From contig CM049313.1 in NCBI GenBank assembly GCA_026874595.1, positions 65,106,159 through 65,170,158 of the forward strand: 64,000 nt of DNA. Direction: 5' to 3'. Source of the stretch: Sipunculus nudus (Eukaryota > Annelida > Sipuncula > Golfingiida > Sipunculidae). Below, one piece after another: positions 35,401-47,500 of this stretch. How positions within the stretch are numbered: the stretch's first letter is position 1; every line of letters begins with the position of its first letter. Below the pieces are notes generated by a model. That model did not search any database. It worked only from the letters and a program-made list of their open reading frames with translations, and was not told where the DNA came from. The position numbers were made by a program, and so were the translations under genes.

Positions 35401-35980
35401 TAGCAGTTTCCCAAGCAGGCAACCGACGCACAGGGTGAATAGCAATTGAAACAATGATAGGACCCTGCAGGCGATTGTACACCCGGTACTGAACTTTAAC
35501 GGCCTTGACTGACATTGACCGAGGTTGCTGGGGCAACCACTGTATACTAGCCTGGCGGACCACATGGACCCGGACGTCACCTGTCACCCCAGGATCGCGA
35601 CTGTTTACTAAACATATGCTTTAACCGGGTGACACGTGCTATTTTTGTATACATTTACACTGCTACGTCACAAAAATCACCGCAAAATGTAGTTCCCCGG
35701 GTTTTACAACATTAAAAATAAAACAGACAAATATATTTTTCATACCCGTTATATTTGAAATGATTGTTGTCACTGTATGTTATACATTTGGTCTATTGCC
35801 TTAATTATTGTAATTTTTAATTGCCAGGCGATATGGCTCGTTTTCGGGTGGAAAGTGTGCTGAGCGCATGAATGTTTGCATGATATCTATCCTGGAACAT
35901 CAAAGACAGATCTTGTGTGTTGAGAATGCCATGCAGGGTCAAGCTATATTGTGTCATATGAATAGATCTTGCAGATTATA

Positions 35981-36172
35981 ATGGAATTAAGCGTGCTTGA
36001 ATCAAGTAACCCAGTTGCATTGCTATTACTGTGAAACACATGTAACCCTCACTCGTAATGACGGCATACTATACCGGATAACCTACCTTTAATTCAGTCA
36101 TGTTTGTTGAACTGGTGATGACAACTGTCACTTGATGACCAGATGACCAGACAACACTGCACATTCATACAT
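35981..36172 (+). repeat. Unnamed dispersed repeat family X, uninterrupted copy
   Basis: Contains GCGTGCTTGAATCAAGTAAC, CCAGTTGCATTGCTATTACT and GTAATGACGGCATACTATAC in one block. The same sequence at 58738-61190 is split by a LINE after ACCCTC, so this copy shows the empty-site structure. Confidence 0.7.
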
Positions 36173-36229
36173 CATTCATACATAGTAAGCACGTGCCTTT
36201 ATGTTCATATTTACAATGGCACATCAAGG

Positions 36230-36590
36230 ATATTACACCGGGGGGGTGGGGGGCGGCAAAACGGTGAGTTCGGCGAAAAGAGACCCATCCTTGACATTAA
36301 TGGATAGATCTTTATGGGTTGAGATTGTGAAGACGCATGTACAGTGACCTTTAGGGACAGACCCAGGAGTTTTTGAATGGGCGAATGACCTTTTTACCTG
36401 TTACCTTGGTATCTCGATGTTAGAACTAATCAAAATAATTCAATGCATGATTATATCAGTAGTATATTTCGTGCGGCCTTTCTCAAGCTCCGCCCCAATT
36501 GTATCATATGCGTTTATCATTATTTACGGTGTTCGGGTCAATAATGTATAGTAATAATGGTTTTCCTGTATGCTAATGTGGACAGAAGTA
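36230..36590. other. Intergenic, no gene recognised
   Basis: A short G run near 36241. No supported feature. Confidence 0.4.
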
Positions 36591-38050
36591 AACTCACCCG
36601 GTCGACCACTTTTTGAAAGCTCAGTGTCATCGGCATACTTTTGAAAAGAACAATCATGTGCAGATGTTATATGAGATAGGTGTTGTGAATATGAAGTGAA
36701 CAATAAGGTCCTAACACGGATCCCTCAGGGAACCCCCTTCAACAAAGTACATAGGTCTGAATGTACACCGTCGCCCATAACAACTTGGGAACGCTTGGTG
36801 AGTCGCGAAGTGAACCAGGAGAGCACAGTGACATGTATACCAAATGTTATTTCTAGTCTTTTAAGTAAAATGGAATAATCAACCGTCTCAAGCGTTTCGA
36901 TGAGGTCCAACAATGCCAGGAGAGAAACACATCTCTCGTCAGCCGCTATCAGTAGTCTATCTTTGAAACTTGTTACAGGTGCTCTTTTTATTGCGTGACA
37001 CGGGCGTAACTCGTGTTGTGGCGCCCGTGTCTGGCCGCGTTTTGCATGCTCTGTTTAATCCGTACTGGTTGAACTCTCGTTGTCATGCTAGCTTGGGTCT
37101 TTCTCGCCTGGCCGAGGTCACGTGTGGACCCTGGTATACAGAGACACAGCGATGTTCTTCTAGATGATTCCTGTAACGCGTGTTTCCTATGTATTATGTT
37201 AGATCCTTTTAACTGTTCGAGAAGTGGAAATTTCTCAGCTTGGGACAAGAAGTTATAAATAGGGGGCTGTGTTTTAAACCGGGAGAGAGGAGAGACAATT
37301 CCAGCGGACACAGACGTGTTTATGTCAGTTTGTGGGACCTGTCCGATTATCCAGTAATTTCAAGGATTCTATTATTACTAACTCTATACAATATAATGCT
37401 GCCTGCCTCAAGTTTACTTTCTGGATTGTTACAAGAGCTTTACATTGGACTGCTATTCTCCGAGAGGATTGGTGTGGACTTTTCATCCGGCATAGACATT
37501 TTAAAGAAATTATCGTTATGACGGTGGTGGTATCCAGGTACTGTGCGCATTGTTTATTTTACTGTGTGATTGTATTGATTTGTTATTATACCGCTGTTAT
37601 ACTGTTTAATTGTATTGATTCAGTGTATTGTAATGTTAGGGTTGTTTTAAGAATAAATTATAGTTATTTGTTAACAAAAAACACTGACTATTCATTCCCC
37701 TAGACATTTCACGCTGCCTAGTGTTACAGAATCTGATTTTTTTATCTCCATTACAAAATTTGTGTTCGTCACGCATACTTGATCTGTTTATATTAGGTTC
37801 CGTAACACACTCGGCACGTGGTCTCCGGGCTGGGGTGCCTTCTATATATTTTGTCTTCGGATTGATGCATTTCGGTTATGCTATTTTCATTAAGATGACA
37901 TTGTAACCACTTTAAAACAGTCTTCTCAAGGATATTAGAAACACAAGGAAGGTATGACACTGGTTTAAAATGTTTAAGTCTTATCCCGGCTTTACAAAGT
38001 TTCAAACTTAGACTGGACTGTTTCCAACCAGAGATAAGCATTTACAATAA
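36590..38050 (-). mobile_element. CR1/L2-like LINE reverse-transcriptase fossil, split by an LTR
   Basis: Minus strand, in order: KPVSYLPCVSNILEKTVLKW (about 37950-37890) leading to SPETTCRV, then an 836-bp insertion. The RT then resumes with DRLLIAADE, LLDLIETLETVDYSILLKRL, LSWFTSRLTKRSQVV and GVP, and ends with the catalytic YADD at 36626-36637. The segments belong to one RT domain in the correct order, with one or more frame shifts after GVP. 5' and 3' ends are missing, so it is a dead fragment. The clade call is from motif likeness only. Confidence 0.75.
36972..37807. mobile_element. Solo LTR, 836 bp, inside the LINE fossil
   Basis: It begins TGTTACAGG and ends CCGTAACA, the short inverted TG...CA ends of LTRs. 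It interrupts the RT coding sequence of the LINE. Inside are a TATA box (TATAAAT, 37254-37260) and, far downstream, AATAAA (37652-37657), the usual promoter-to-polyA order on the plus strand. The 3' ~140 bp are shared with 63345-63480 in inverted orientation. Flanks AACT and CACT match only three of four, so the target-site duplication is not clean. No internal retroviral-type region is present. The superfamily is not determinable. Confidence 0.65.
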
Positions 38051-38231
38051 ATATAATCAGCGGAATATGGTCATCTATGTATTGCTTGAATAGAGCAATG
38101 GGAATTTCGATCAGTTATACAGTTTTTTGTAGGCTATGACATTATGAGTACACATATCTCCTGATCAGTCGCTTTTGAAAAACAGGACATGGAGGGGCCA
38201 TGATAAACATCAACATTAGGAAGTTCATATA

Positions 38232-38450
38232 CAGGGGCGTCAATATAGGGGTTGGGGTGTTGGGGGTATATATCCCCCCTACTTTTTGGCAAAGGGGGGT
38301 GGGGGGGGGGGGATGGTCAATGTAATCAGCCCCCCCCCCACTATTCAGAAAAATAATAGTTATATATTTCACATGAAATACATCACATGGATATGCTGAC
38401 TAAATCTGAGGTTTATTTTCTGTACTGAGATATACTGAAACATTCATCGA
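38232..38450 (+). mobile_element. hAT-like MITE, copy 2 of the GGCGTCAAT family, right end lost
   Basis: It starts CAGGGGCGTCAATATAGGGG, then TATATATCCCCCC, a long G run, GATGGTCAATGTAAT and a C run, as in 12426-12830. Similarity fades after about 38450 and no right terminal repeat was found. Confidence 0.6.
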
Positions 38451-38459
38451 GTAAAAGGG

Positions 38460-39730
38460 TCGACCTCGAGGTAGTATTTTGGATTCTCTACTGCTATTCT
38501 GAATCTGAATTAATGATTTTAAAAATTCATTTCCAGGTAATTTGCTAAAGGTTTATGACCGACGGTACAATTTACGAAATTGGGAGTCCAATAGTAATAA
38601 CTTGAACATATTCAATGAGACGCGCCTGTAGGCTTCCTTAGCAAACGCCCCTGCTTTTTTCACGCTATGTTCTTCAATTGACATGTGAGTCACTTTTTCA
38701 CAAAAGATGTGAGCCATAGTTCAAATTAATCACTAGTTTTACTTTTTCGCAAATGTCTGAATTATAGTGTGCATTTACCAAAAACAATCAAGTTAATCAA
38801 CCGCTCACTGCGTGTCTGAAATGTAACCACCTCTTGATTTACATGGGGAACCGGGTAACATCAGCATTACAGCAAATTAGGTATTGCATACATGGTCTGT
38901 CAGGACAACACCCGTACATTTTAGAATATAAAAATGAAAGCAAAGCAGTGAGGGGAATTCCTTCGTTTTTGTGAACGATTATTATTATGTATAATCAACC
39001 TCAGAACGAAGTATTTTGCACACCGTAAAACGTCAATAATTTTTTCAGTACTGAAATTCTAATTATTCGACACACATCGCATTGCTGATATTTGATATTC
39101 ACCGTCCTCATCAAATCAGTCAAGCAATGAAATTTGTTTTACAGTTTTAAATATTTTCCTCGGGTCTCCCCGACATGTTGGCACGCTCAAAACGTAGATA
39201 GGACTCTAATATATTTGCCTGAGCTTCCCGAACCTTGTGACTGATCAACTGGATGCAAGAGACACAAAGTTTTGCCCAACTTGTATTTCCTTTTTCGGCA
39301 ACTCAGGCATCAGATGTTTTTTTCACTTTCGTTATTGATGCCATAATGTTTTATATCAACGGAGAGTGAAGGCGCCTTGAAGGTCATAACGACCGTATAA
39401 ATCCTTGAGATCCAAGATGGATCTAATATACATGTAATCCTTCATAAATAATTGTTATTTTCCTACACGTAGTATAAACAATGACATACCACAACAATGC
39501 TTTCAGTGATTTTTTTTATTTATATAGTTCAATTGTCGTTAACTCATCTTGGTACGCTCTAAAGGGAATAGGAACTTTCCCAGTCATATAATCTTTTCAA
39601 CAGATTATTAACAATATTTTGTTTTATTTATTGAACAATAATAATAATTTAACATTGTTTCGAAAAAAAAATACAATAAAATTTTGTATCATTACCGTAT
39701 TAGTAAATAAAGAAACTAGGTCAGAATAAA
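38460..39730. other. Intergenic, no gene recognised
   Basis: AT-rich, no open frame of interest. It is downstream of the methyltransferase gene. Confidence 0.4.
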
Positions 39731-39734
39731 GTCG

Positions 39735-39971
39735 CCAGATTACTTATTGCGTTAATCTACGTTCGAGTGTTTGTGTTTATTAACAACATAACTCACGCAA
39801 TCATGAACGGAATCATAAATCGATTAGATTTTGGTGTGGATCTGGCACATGATCCGAATCCAAGAACATCATAAAGAAAAGTCACAAATGTAATCACTTA
39901 TGCACCTAGGAATAAAGGCCAAATGAGTGAATGACGGAGGCTTGCATTCATTACAGGGCAGATTTCTAGTT
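39735..39971. repeat. Dispersed repeat in the 3' flank of the methyltransferase gene
   Basis: Shares ATAACTCAC, ATCATGAACGG-like, TGTGGATCTGGCACATGATC, TCACAAATGTA, AGGCCAAATGAGTGAAT and CAGATTTCTAGTT blocks with 52010-52345. Its right end lies about 20 bp from the stop codon at 39992, so it probably forms part of the 3' UTR. Confidence 0.65.
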
Positions 39972-39991
39972 GTAACTTGAAAAGGAAAGGT

Positions 39992-40421
39992 TTATAGATC
40001 AAGGATCCACAGACCACAGTCAATGCCAGCAGATTCTTTGTCTGGTCTGTCAACGTACGTTCTGAATTTCTGTTCTTCATAAAATAAAGGTTTGAGTCCA
40101 GCGTTAACGTGGGCCTGTTTAATTTGTGATGAATTGAGACACAGTGTATCGAAACGGGCATCATCCACCATGTAAAATTCGTCGGAGTTGTAAGTCACGT
40201 GGAAGAAATAGCCACCAGGTTTAAGATATTTCATCAGCTTCTTTAACGATTGTTCAAAATCCTGCAGGTTTGTACAGGCCCCCTCTAAACAGGCCGAGGT
40301 TGTGATGCAGTCAAATTGAGGCACCGTCTGGCCCAGAAGAGGGTCTTCAAGAAGAATATCAATGGGAAGAACTCCTTTGATTCTCTGCCGCAACATGTCT
40401 TCATAAAAAGCAGGTGGTTTC
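39992..40421 (-). CDS. Methyltransferase-like gene, exon 3 (last)
   Basis: It begins after TTTTTCCAG (acceptor, with the exon starting at 40421) and ends at TAA. It encodes residues 123-264, including LRQRIKG, D143 after VLPI, the CLEGACTNL block, LKPGGYF and the C-terminal half with YMVDD and FYEEQKF. The intact 142-codon frame has no stops or shifts, which argues that the gene was functional until recently. Confidence 0.9.
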
Positions 40422-41040
40422 CTGGAAAAACGTTTTGCAATCCAAATATGCATATTATGCATGACGTGTGATAATAATGAACAACACATATAGTTATGAA
40501 AATGGCAATGTTTTTCCAAAACTGAAAATTAACAATCTCTGGAAGCCTCACCCAATCGCCCGCAACTGTGAAAAAAATATTAATGGAGCTAAACAGAATT
40601 GGTACGTCTTGAATAGAAGGCGAAGTTACAAATATATTTATCAATTGCAACACTGTCATATTTGACGAGTACTCTCACAAAAGGTATATTATCAGCCCTT
40701 TTACATCTAGAACAAACAAGAACGGGGGGGGGGGGGGGGGGGATCTAGAACAAACAAGAAGGGGGGGGGGGGAGTAGAAATCAATAAGAAAATAATAAAT
40801 TCTCTTTTGCATCTAAAATTATCTCGTAGGAGATCTGTAAAACTCAATTAAAATTTTATCTTGGAAGAAAATTAAATTATTTCAGATTAAAATCTTCATT
40901 TACCGCTCATAGTTATTACAAATTGTTAAACATATATAAATGATGTTTTGAGTTGTCAAAGAAAATATATTTGCTATTATATCATTTCACATGTCATCAG
41001 TAGATATTTCTTTACTATGTAACCTTAGATAAAGTAGTTA

Positions 41041-41097
<57 letters not shown>

Positions 41098-41458
41098 CCG
41101 AGTTTTATTTCAGTGGAATCGGAAGAAATTCTTACACATTTCCGTAGAGGCTGGCCACGTGCTGTGTCAGTGGCGTCACATCGTAGGCTTTATCAGGCTG
41201 CTCCTTCCAGTCTGTAAGCACTTGTCTGTTCCTAGACACGTAATCACTCAAGTAAACTTCATGGAAGTGTTGTGCTGGTACCAGGGCGAAGTGCACACAT
41301 GGTCCGCTACCGACATCAAGTACTCTGTTACCTGCAACTCCGTCTGTAAATATAATATTCGTCTATATAAGTCTCGTTGCATTCAGGTCACTCTACTTTA
41401 AAGCAACATATAATATGTGTAATGTAGGTAACGCACGCGTGAGTGTGTGCGTGCCCGC

Positions 41459-41496
<38 letters not shown>

Positions 41497-41524
41497 ATAC
41501 ACACACACACACACACACACCCTA

Positions 41525-41557
<33 letters not shown>

Positions 41558-44500
41558 CGAAACGTCATAGTGCCCATGTGGCTGGTTGTGAATTTTATGT
41601 CAATAATAAAAACCTTTTGAATGCAATTTGTGTGAAATACTAAAAATGCAAGAACTGTTGAAACGTTACAGAGAGTTACATATGTAAAACATTATCCTCT
41701 TTAAAGAACTTAATTTGATGACAAAAAAATGTCAAAAGATTCAAAGAGAACTTTATTCAGTCGAATTCCTGTTGACCAAAAAGGGTTATCTTAAAAACTT
41801 TTCAGGCATAAAAAAAAAACCTCCTGACAACCCCTGAAATGGACACTTCATTATATCTGACAGTCATTTGGGCTGAACAATTACTAGATGAATAACCCTC
41901 CCTGATAACGGATACTTATGTCCGCCCCAAAATTAAATCTATACCGCTTTCGATTGCCCTGGACGGGCAGCGCCATTTCGGCCCTTTGACACTAGAGTGT
42001 GCGAATATAGAAAAATTGCCAGGGTGCCTTTACATGTTGCACTCAGGACCGAACTGTAACGCTCTACAAGGATGCTAATATTTTGGTCATTTTTTAAATG
42101 TCTCATGGCCTACAAGTACGCTGTAACTTGATAAAAATCAGACCGATCGTTAGCTTCTTTAGCATATTTTCTGATAAAACGTACCATGTGCGAGAAATAA
42201 TTTCGTTTAAACTCGGCATATTGGAAAATCACTCTGCATGGCTATTAACTTTCACGATTACAAGCATGGCTCACAAGGGTTAGTGGACATGACCAATTTG
42301 TACGCGATACAGGACATAACTCTTTATCATTGAGACGGATGTTGAGTTTGGTTTGTGAGTTCTCATGTATTCATTCGTGTTTTTTCCTGACCTGTAGGCT
42401 AATGTTCTCGGCTCTTTACTATGATACCGATTCAAGAGGATGGATGAACGTTGCAGTGCATCCCCCGTTGTGCCTTGTATTACGACTCAAGTCAGGCTTA
42501 GTAGCTTTATACAAACGCTATAACTGAGACATGTATTCACGGCTTCAGCCCTGATTAAATGTATATGTGTGTGTGTGTGTTTTAGTTGGTGTAGCTACTC
42601 GTGATAACACTTACATTGCAGAAACGTCTTGTGCTGAAACTTTACGGCAGGTTTCACGACGTCATCTACCACACTTGGGTCACTGACGCACGTAGCAATA
42701 TACCTCATAGGGTCAAAGTTCACCTCATATTGCCGTGAAAATGTATAATCAGTGGAACTAACACTATGAGAGCACTTTGGCCACAGGCGGAAATTCTGTG
42801 GTAGTTTTGGTCACTGACAGCCACAGCTAATCAGCTGGTCATTTGATGTGGTACCTAGTGACCATACTGGTCACTCACAGTCACAGGTTATCACCCAATT
42901 CCCTTAATGACCTCTGCCTAATGACTTAATAGCCTGTGTGGCCAGAAGTGACTAGAACAGATATCCAGTGACCACTTAAAAAATAATCAAGACAGGTCTT
43001 GAGTGGATGATTACAGTAGTGGTAGGGGGTGACCCTTGTTTTGAAATGATTGAAAGGGAGTGACTGTCTGTGGTCAGTAGTGACTGTTAGTGGCCAGTCC
43101 TGCTGCTGTCCTCAGTTAAATTTATTCTGATGGTCCTTTATTTCAGAGTTTCATGCTGTATCCTGTTTATCAAACTGGTATCCTACTTGTCAAACAGTTA
43201 GCATCATCAATTGTTTTGACACTAGCTGTTATTACTTTCATCATTCTTGAAAAAAGGGGAACTATAAATATATATAGTCTTTCACAAAAAAAGTTTTAGG
43301 AAAAAAGGTCAAAATAAATAAGGTTGAGTTTCCTGCTTATTTCTGTTTATCATACTGGTATCATACTAGCATTAAAAACAATCAGTTGAATGATAGAATC
43401 ACAAAATGTTCTGAGAGAGACACTGGTTAAGTGTCAATATTTTCTGCATTGTTCACATACAGTGGTTAAAGGTATAACTGAAGTCATGGTCATGGAAAAC
43501 AATTTTGTTGGGAGTTCACAAAATAAAAATTTCAGTTTACTAAAAATTAACATGAAATTTTCCATTTTTGTGTAGAAAAACAGATTTTATGAACATACTG
43601 TAGAATCAATAAAAATTGTGGGGGTTAAAAAGAAAAGATAATACAAATGTTAGCAGTTGAATGTTTATTTTTATTTAAATATACTAAATAAATACAAGAA
43701 TACATACACATAATATATCTGTGGCTTGACTGAGATGCTTATCAGCTAAATTATCACATGGTGTGCCTGTCCTGCAGGTAATCAGTCAGCACAACCATTC
43801 ATCTGCTCCCATGTTTTCAGGCTGGATCACCCCACCTTCACAGAAACTGCGCCTAACAGCCACATGCATTAGGGATATGACCCAGCAGTGGGGAAGGTTA
43901 AACCCCCAAAACCTGCATGTGCAGTAGTCACTGGGCTTGGTTAACATCAAGAAATTAAATGGGAGGAAGCATGTGATATGGCACTGTTAAGTAGTTCTAA
44001 ACTGAAACTGGTTCCTATCTCTGTACTTAAACTTATTCAACATTTCATGGAATGGATAGGATTGTTTTCACTGAAAAAATGTAAAAAAAAATGTCTTCTC
44101 ACAATTTTGATCTTGACCTTTTCTCTTACTGTGATGTTACCATTTATATTTGTTTCAGTTAAAAAGGAACAAATCATAACCACTTTAAATAATAAGATGA
44201 AAAAAAAGTCTTGATGAGAAACGTAACTTACTACTCAATATTGGCTCACTGGCCAGGAGGCTAAGCTGAAATAAACCCATTGTTAAAGGTTATTTTTGGG
44301 CTTCTGAGGAAACCCACCAAAGCCTGCACATCTACTTGCAAAGTCTACATTATAAAACCTTGAGAGTTCTGTATTTTACAGCTGTGAGTCCCTTGTCTCC
44401 CTTAAGTATGGCATATGTAAGAAAATTTGCTATTCACTTGTGACTGCAGTTGCGATCATCCACGGTTGTATGGGTGAAGCTTGCCTGGCAGTGTTTTGAC

Positions 44501-47500
44501 TGAACAGGATAGACACTCAGAGAGATTTTAAATTTATTTGCATAATTCCATGATGATAACTTTAAAAAATTCTGTGGAAGTGGTTAATTTGGTGTGTCTG
44601 AATTTTAGCACTTTTTTCATTTTACAGCATTAGTGAATTTGAATTTTTGTGCAAATCAGTACCTTAAGGTAATTCATTTTGAATCAGATTATTACAATAT
44701 TTAAATGATTATATAAAACATAGGTTTTTAGCACAACCTACCTCATCACTTTTGATGATGCCATGGTACTGTACCCAGGCAAGTTGTTTCACATCTGAGG
44801 AAGTTGTAGTATTGCTAACAACAACTGTGATTATTCAGTAGAAGCAGCCTGCTATGTGTGAATAACAAACAGAGCTGACAATACTCTGTCATACTTCAAA
44901 GCTGGGAGGAGGGTCTAATATTGTCTAGGTTGTATGAAATAAAACGTGTTCTTAATTCAGTGCAAATCTAGCTCCCGCTAAAAGTGCAAAAATTAAAACC
45001 CTGCTAACAAAACCACTTCCAAAGTAGTTCGTAATGACCGACGTTATGAAAACTTTGGAGAAAAGGCTTGGAGCAACCAGATTGGAATAATTTATTTATT
45101 TATTTATTTACATTATGTTTATACAGGGAAAACCAATCAGTTTAAATTAAACTGGTCGTACTTGGTGCTCTGTATCAGTACATATAAAACATACAATGAC
45201 TAAACTATCAATACAATGCATAAAATAATACCATGACTAAAAATATAAACATGAACATATGGACTCAAATCATAAAAGCATATTAAGAGAGTTAAGAAAG
45301 TATATCAATATATACATCTATAGACAGAAGGAGTAAACTAAAATATCACATTAAATCAGTATATATATACATGCAAATATGCGAGGCGTACGAACCAATA
45401 ATATTACAATAATCTCTAGCATTTATGGACCTGATCATTGTTAGATTCAGTTAAATACGTATGAAATTAATTTACAGTTGTTGTATGATCTATGAAATGA
45501 TAAAAGAATGAGTGCTACATGTATAAAACGCAAATTTATGCAAATATAACATGTGTCATATAGAACATACAGTTGCTAAAATTTCCAATTTGATTCGTTT
45601 CTTAAAAGATGCACAAGAATAACTCAAACATTTAGAAAAAAACTAATGGAATTATTTATCTTATAAGTTAATGTATTTATAAATGCAGGAGCATCTAAAT
45701 ATGCTTAAGTTTATAGACTTTTTTGGATTTTATCCACTTTGAATTTAGAATGGAATGCAGAAGGTTACATACATAAGGGGTTTTCCACAAGAAACCTTAT
45801 TAGTACCTTAAAGCTGTCTAGTGACTTAAATTTATAAGAATTGTTATAGATTGCTGTCAAACTTTAGAGTGTCAGATAGTCTTGAACACTCTCTCTTTAC
45901 CAGGAGCCAAGTTTTCTTGGCTATACTCTGGTCCTGTTGAATATGTGTAACTGCTCCCATGACATTCATTATTTTCTAATTTGACCAGCTCACTAGTGGG
46001 TATTACTGGCCTGCACAAGAACACTGATAAAACCATTAGTGTCCAGTGCTGGTTCACTGGACCCTGCAAGCCTGTGTTTGAATAAATGTAGGCCACCTCG
46101 CTACCAGGCCTGCTTGACAGCTTGAATTGAACATGCATGGGCTCTGAGAAAAAGAGGAGGCAAAGGAATCCCTTCCCTCCCCCTTTATCCCCCCCCCGTC
46201 TTAAAACTTAATGAGAGAAACTAACAGTATACCACTCCCCCTTTCCCTGTATAAATATCACTACAGTTGTATCATGATTTAATTATTTTGTTTTAAAAAT
46301 CACTTGTTAATTCATCATATACTTTGTTCTTGTAAATTTCAGTGAATATAAATTCAAAATAAATGTCAAAACTTGCCATGAACATATTAATATAAAAAGT
46401 GAATATCCATATAAAAAAACAAGGATGGAATATTTTTTTGATAAATAAAATAATGACCAGAGCTGGGTCTTCTGTATCTTAATAGATATGCTGGAACATT
46501 TCTAAAACAGTCCTCAGACTTTATTATTAAGTCCTTTGTTGATGCAGTTGTTTTTTTTCTCCATCAATTTTAAACATGGGCCTGCATTTTAAATACAACT
46601 TTTGTTCGCAAACTGCATTAAATATGATTTTTTTTGGGCTCTTGTTTACTTTCAGATCATGAATTAGAAGTCATTGAAGTGTGTTCAGCTTGTGTACAGG
46701 CAATATTGTGCACAACATTCCAGACATTAAAGTGTATTGATCATGTATGCTTAATTATACTTCTGTGAATCATGAAAAGTTTTTATCAGAGTCAGTCCAT
46801 TAATTTCTAAAAACTGTCATTAGCATGTTAATAAAATTACAACATAGCATGATTTGCAATATTAAACAAGGAACCCATGGGTCACGGCGCTCAGCTGATC
46901 GTGATTGGACCATAAATGTTTCTCCACTGTGATACTATATCGAGTCGATAAAGCTTATGAATATCATGGACATGTGGGGCTATTATAAAGGATTGTAATG
47001 TAATATGTGAGTAAATGATAAATGAAATAACCTGACTGATGGATTAATAGAGTCATATATAGTGGTTTATTTTTTATTTATTAAAGAGGTGTAGAAAATT
47101 GTGATATATTTGAGCAAATATGAATGCAATGACAGCAGTAATAAGCAGTAGTAGAATGATGATAAGGCTATTTGTTGAAGGATCTAAAGTGTATGGTAGT
47201 CTGCAAGCTTTCAATTTGACAGATATGATGTTATGATTAACTATGCTGATGAAGTGATTTATGAATTTGTAACTGTATGACACAATATCTCTTTAGTCTT
47301 GACAAGGTACATTATTGTGATGCCCACTATGTCTACATATTACACAATATTGACATAATTTCTGGCATGTACATAGGTACCTATGAATGAATAGTTATAC
47401 AAAATATTAAAGTATGAATATATCTGATTCATCTTGTTCTTGCTTACTGAGGCTGACTTTGGGATGGGGTTCGGAGAAGGGAAAAGTGAGGGCAGCACGA

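Noticed and set aside
40422-40519. N-terminal extension of methyltransferase exon 3 (frame from 40519)
   Set aside because: It is intron sequence. The acceptor TTTTTCCAG at 40422 gives a phase that joins exactly to exon 2.
45872-46138. 88-codon frame and others (48459, 51056) inside the 11.3-kb transposon as transposase candidates
   Set aside because: No transposase motif, no conserved acidic catalytic pattern, and repeat-like composition.
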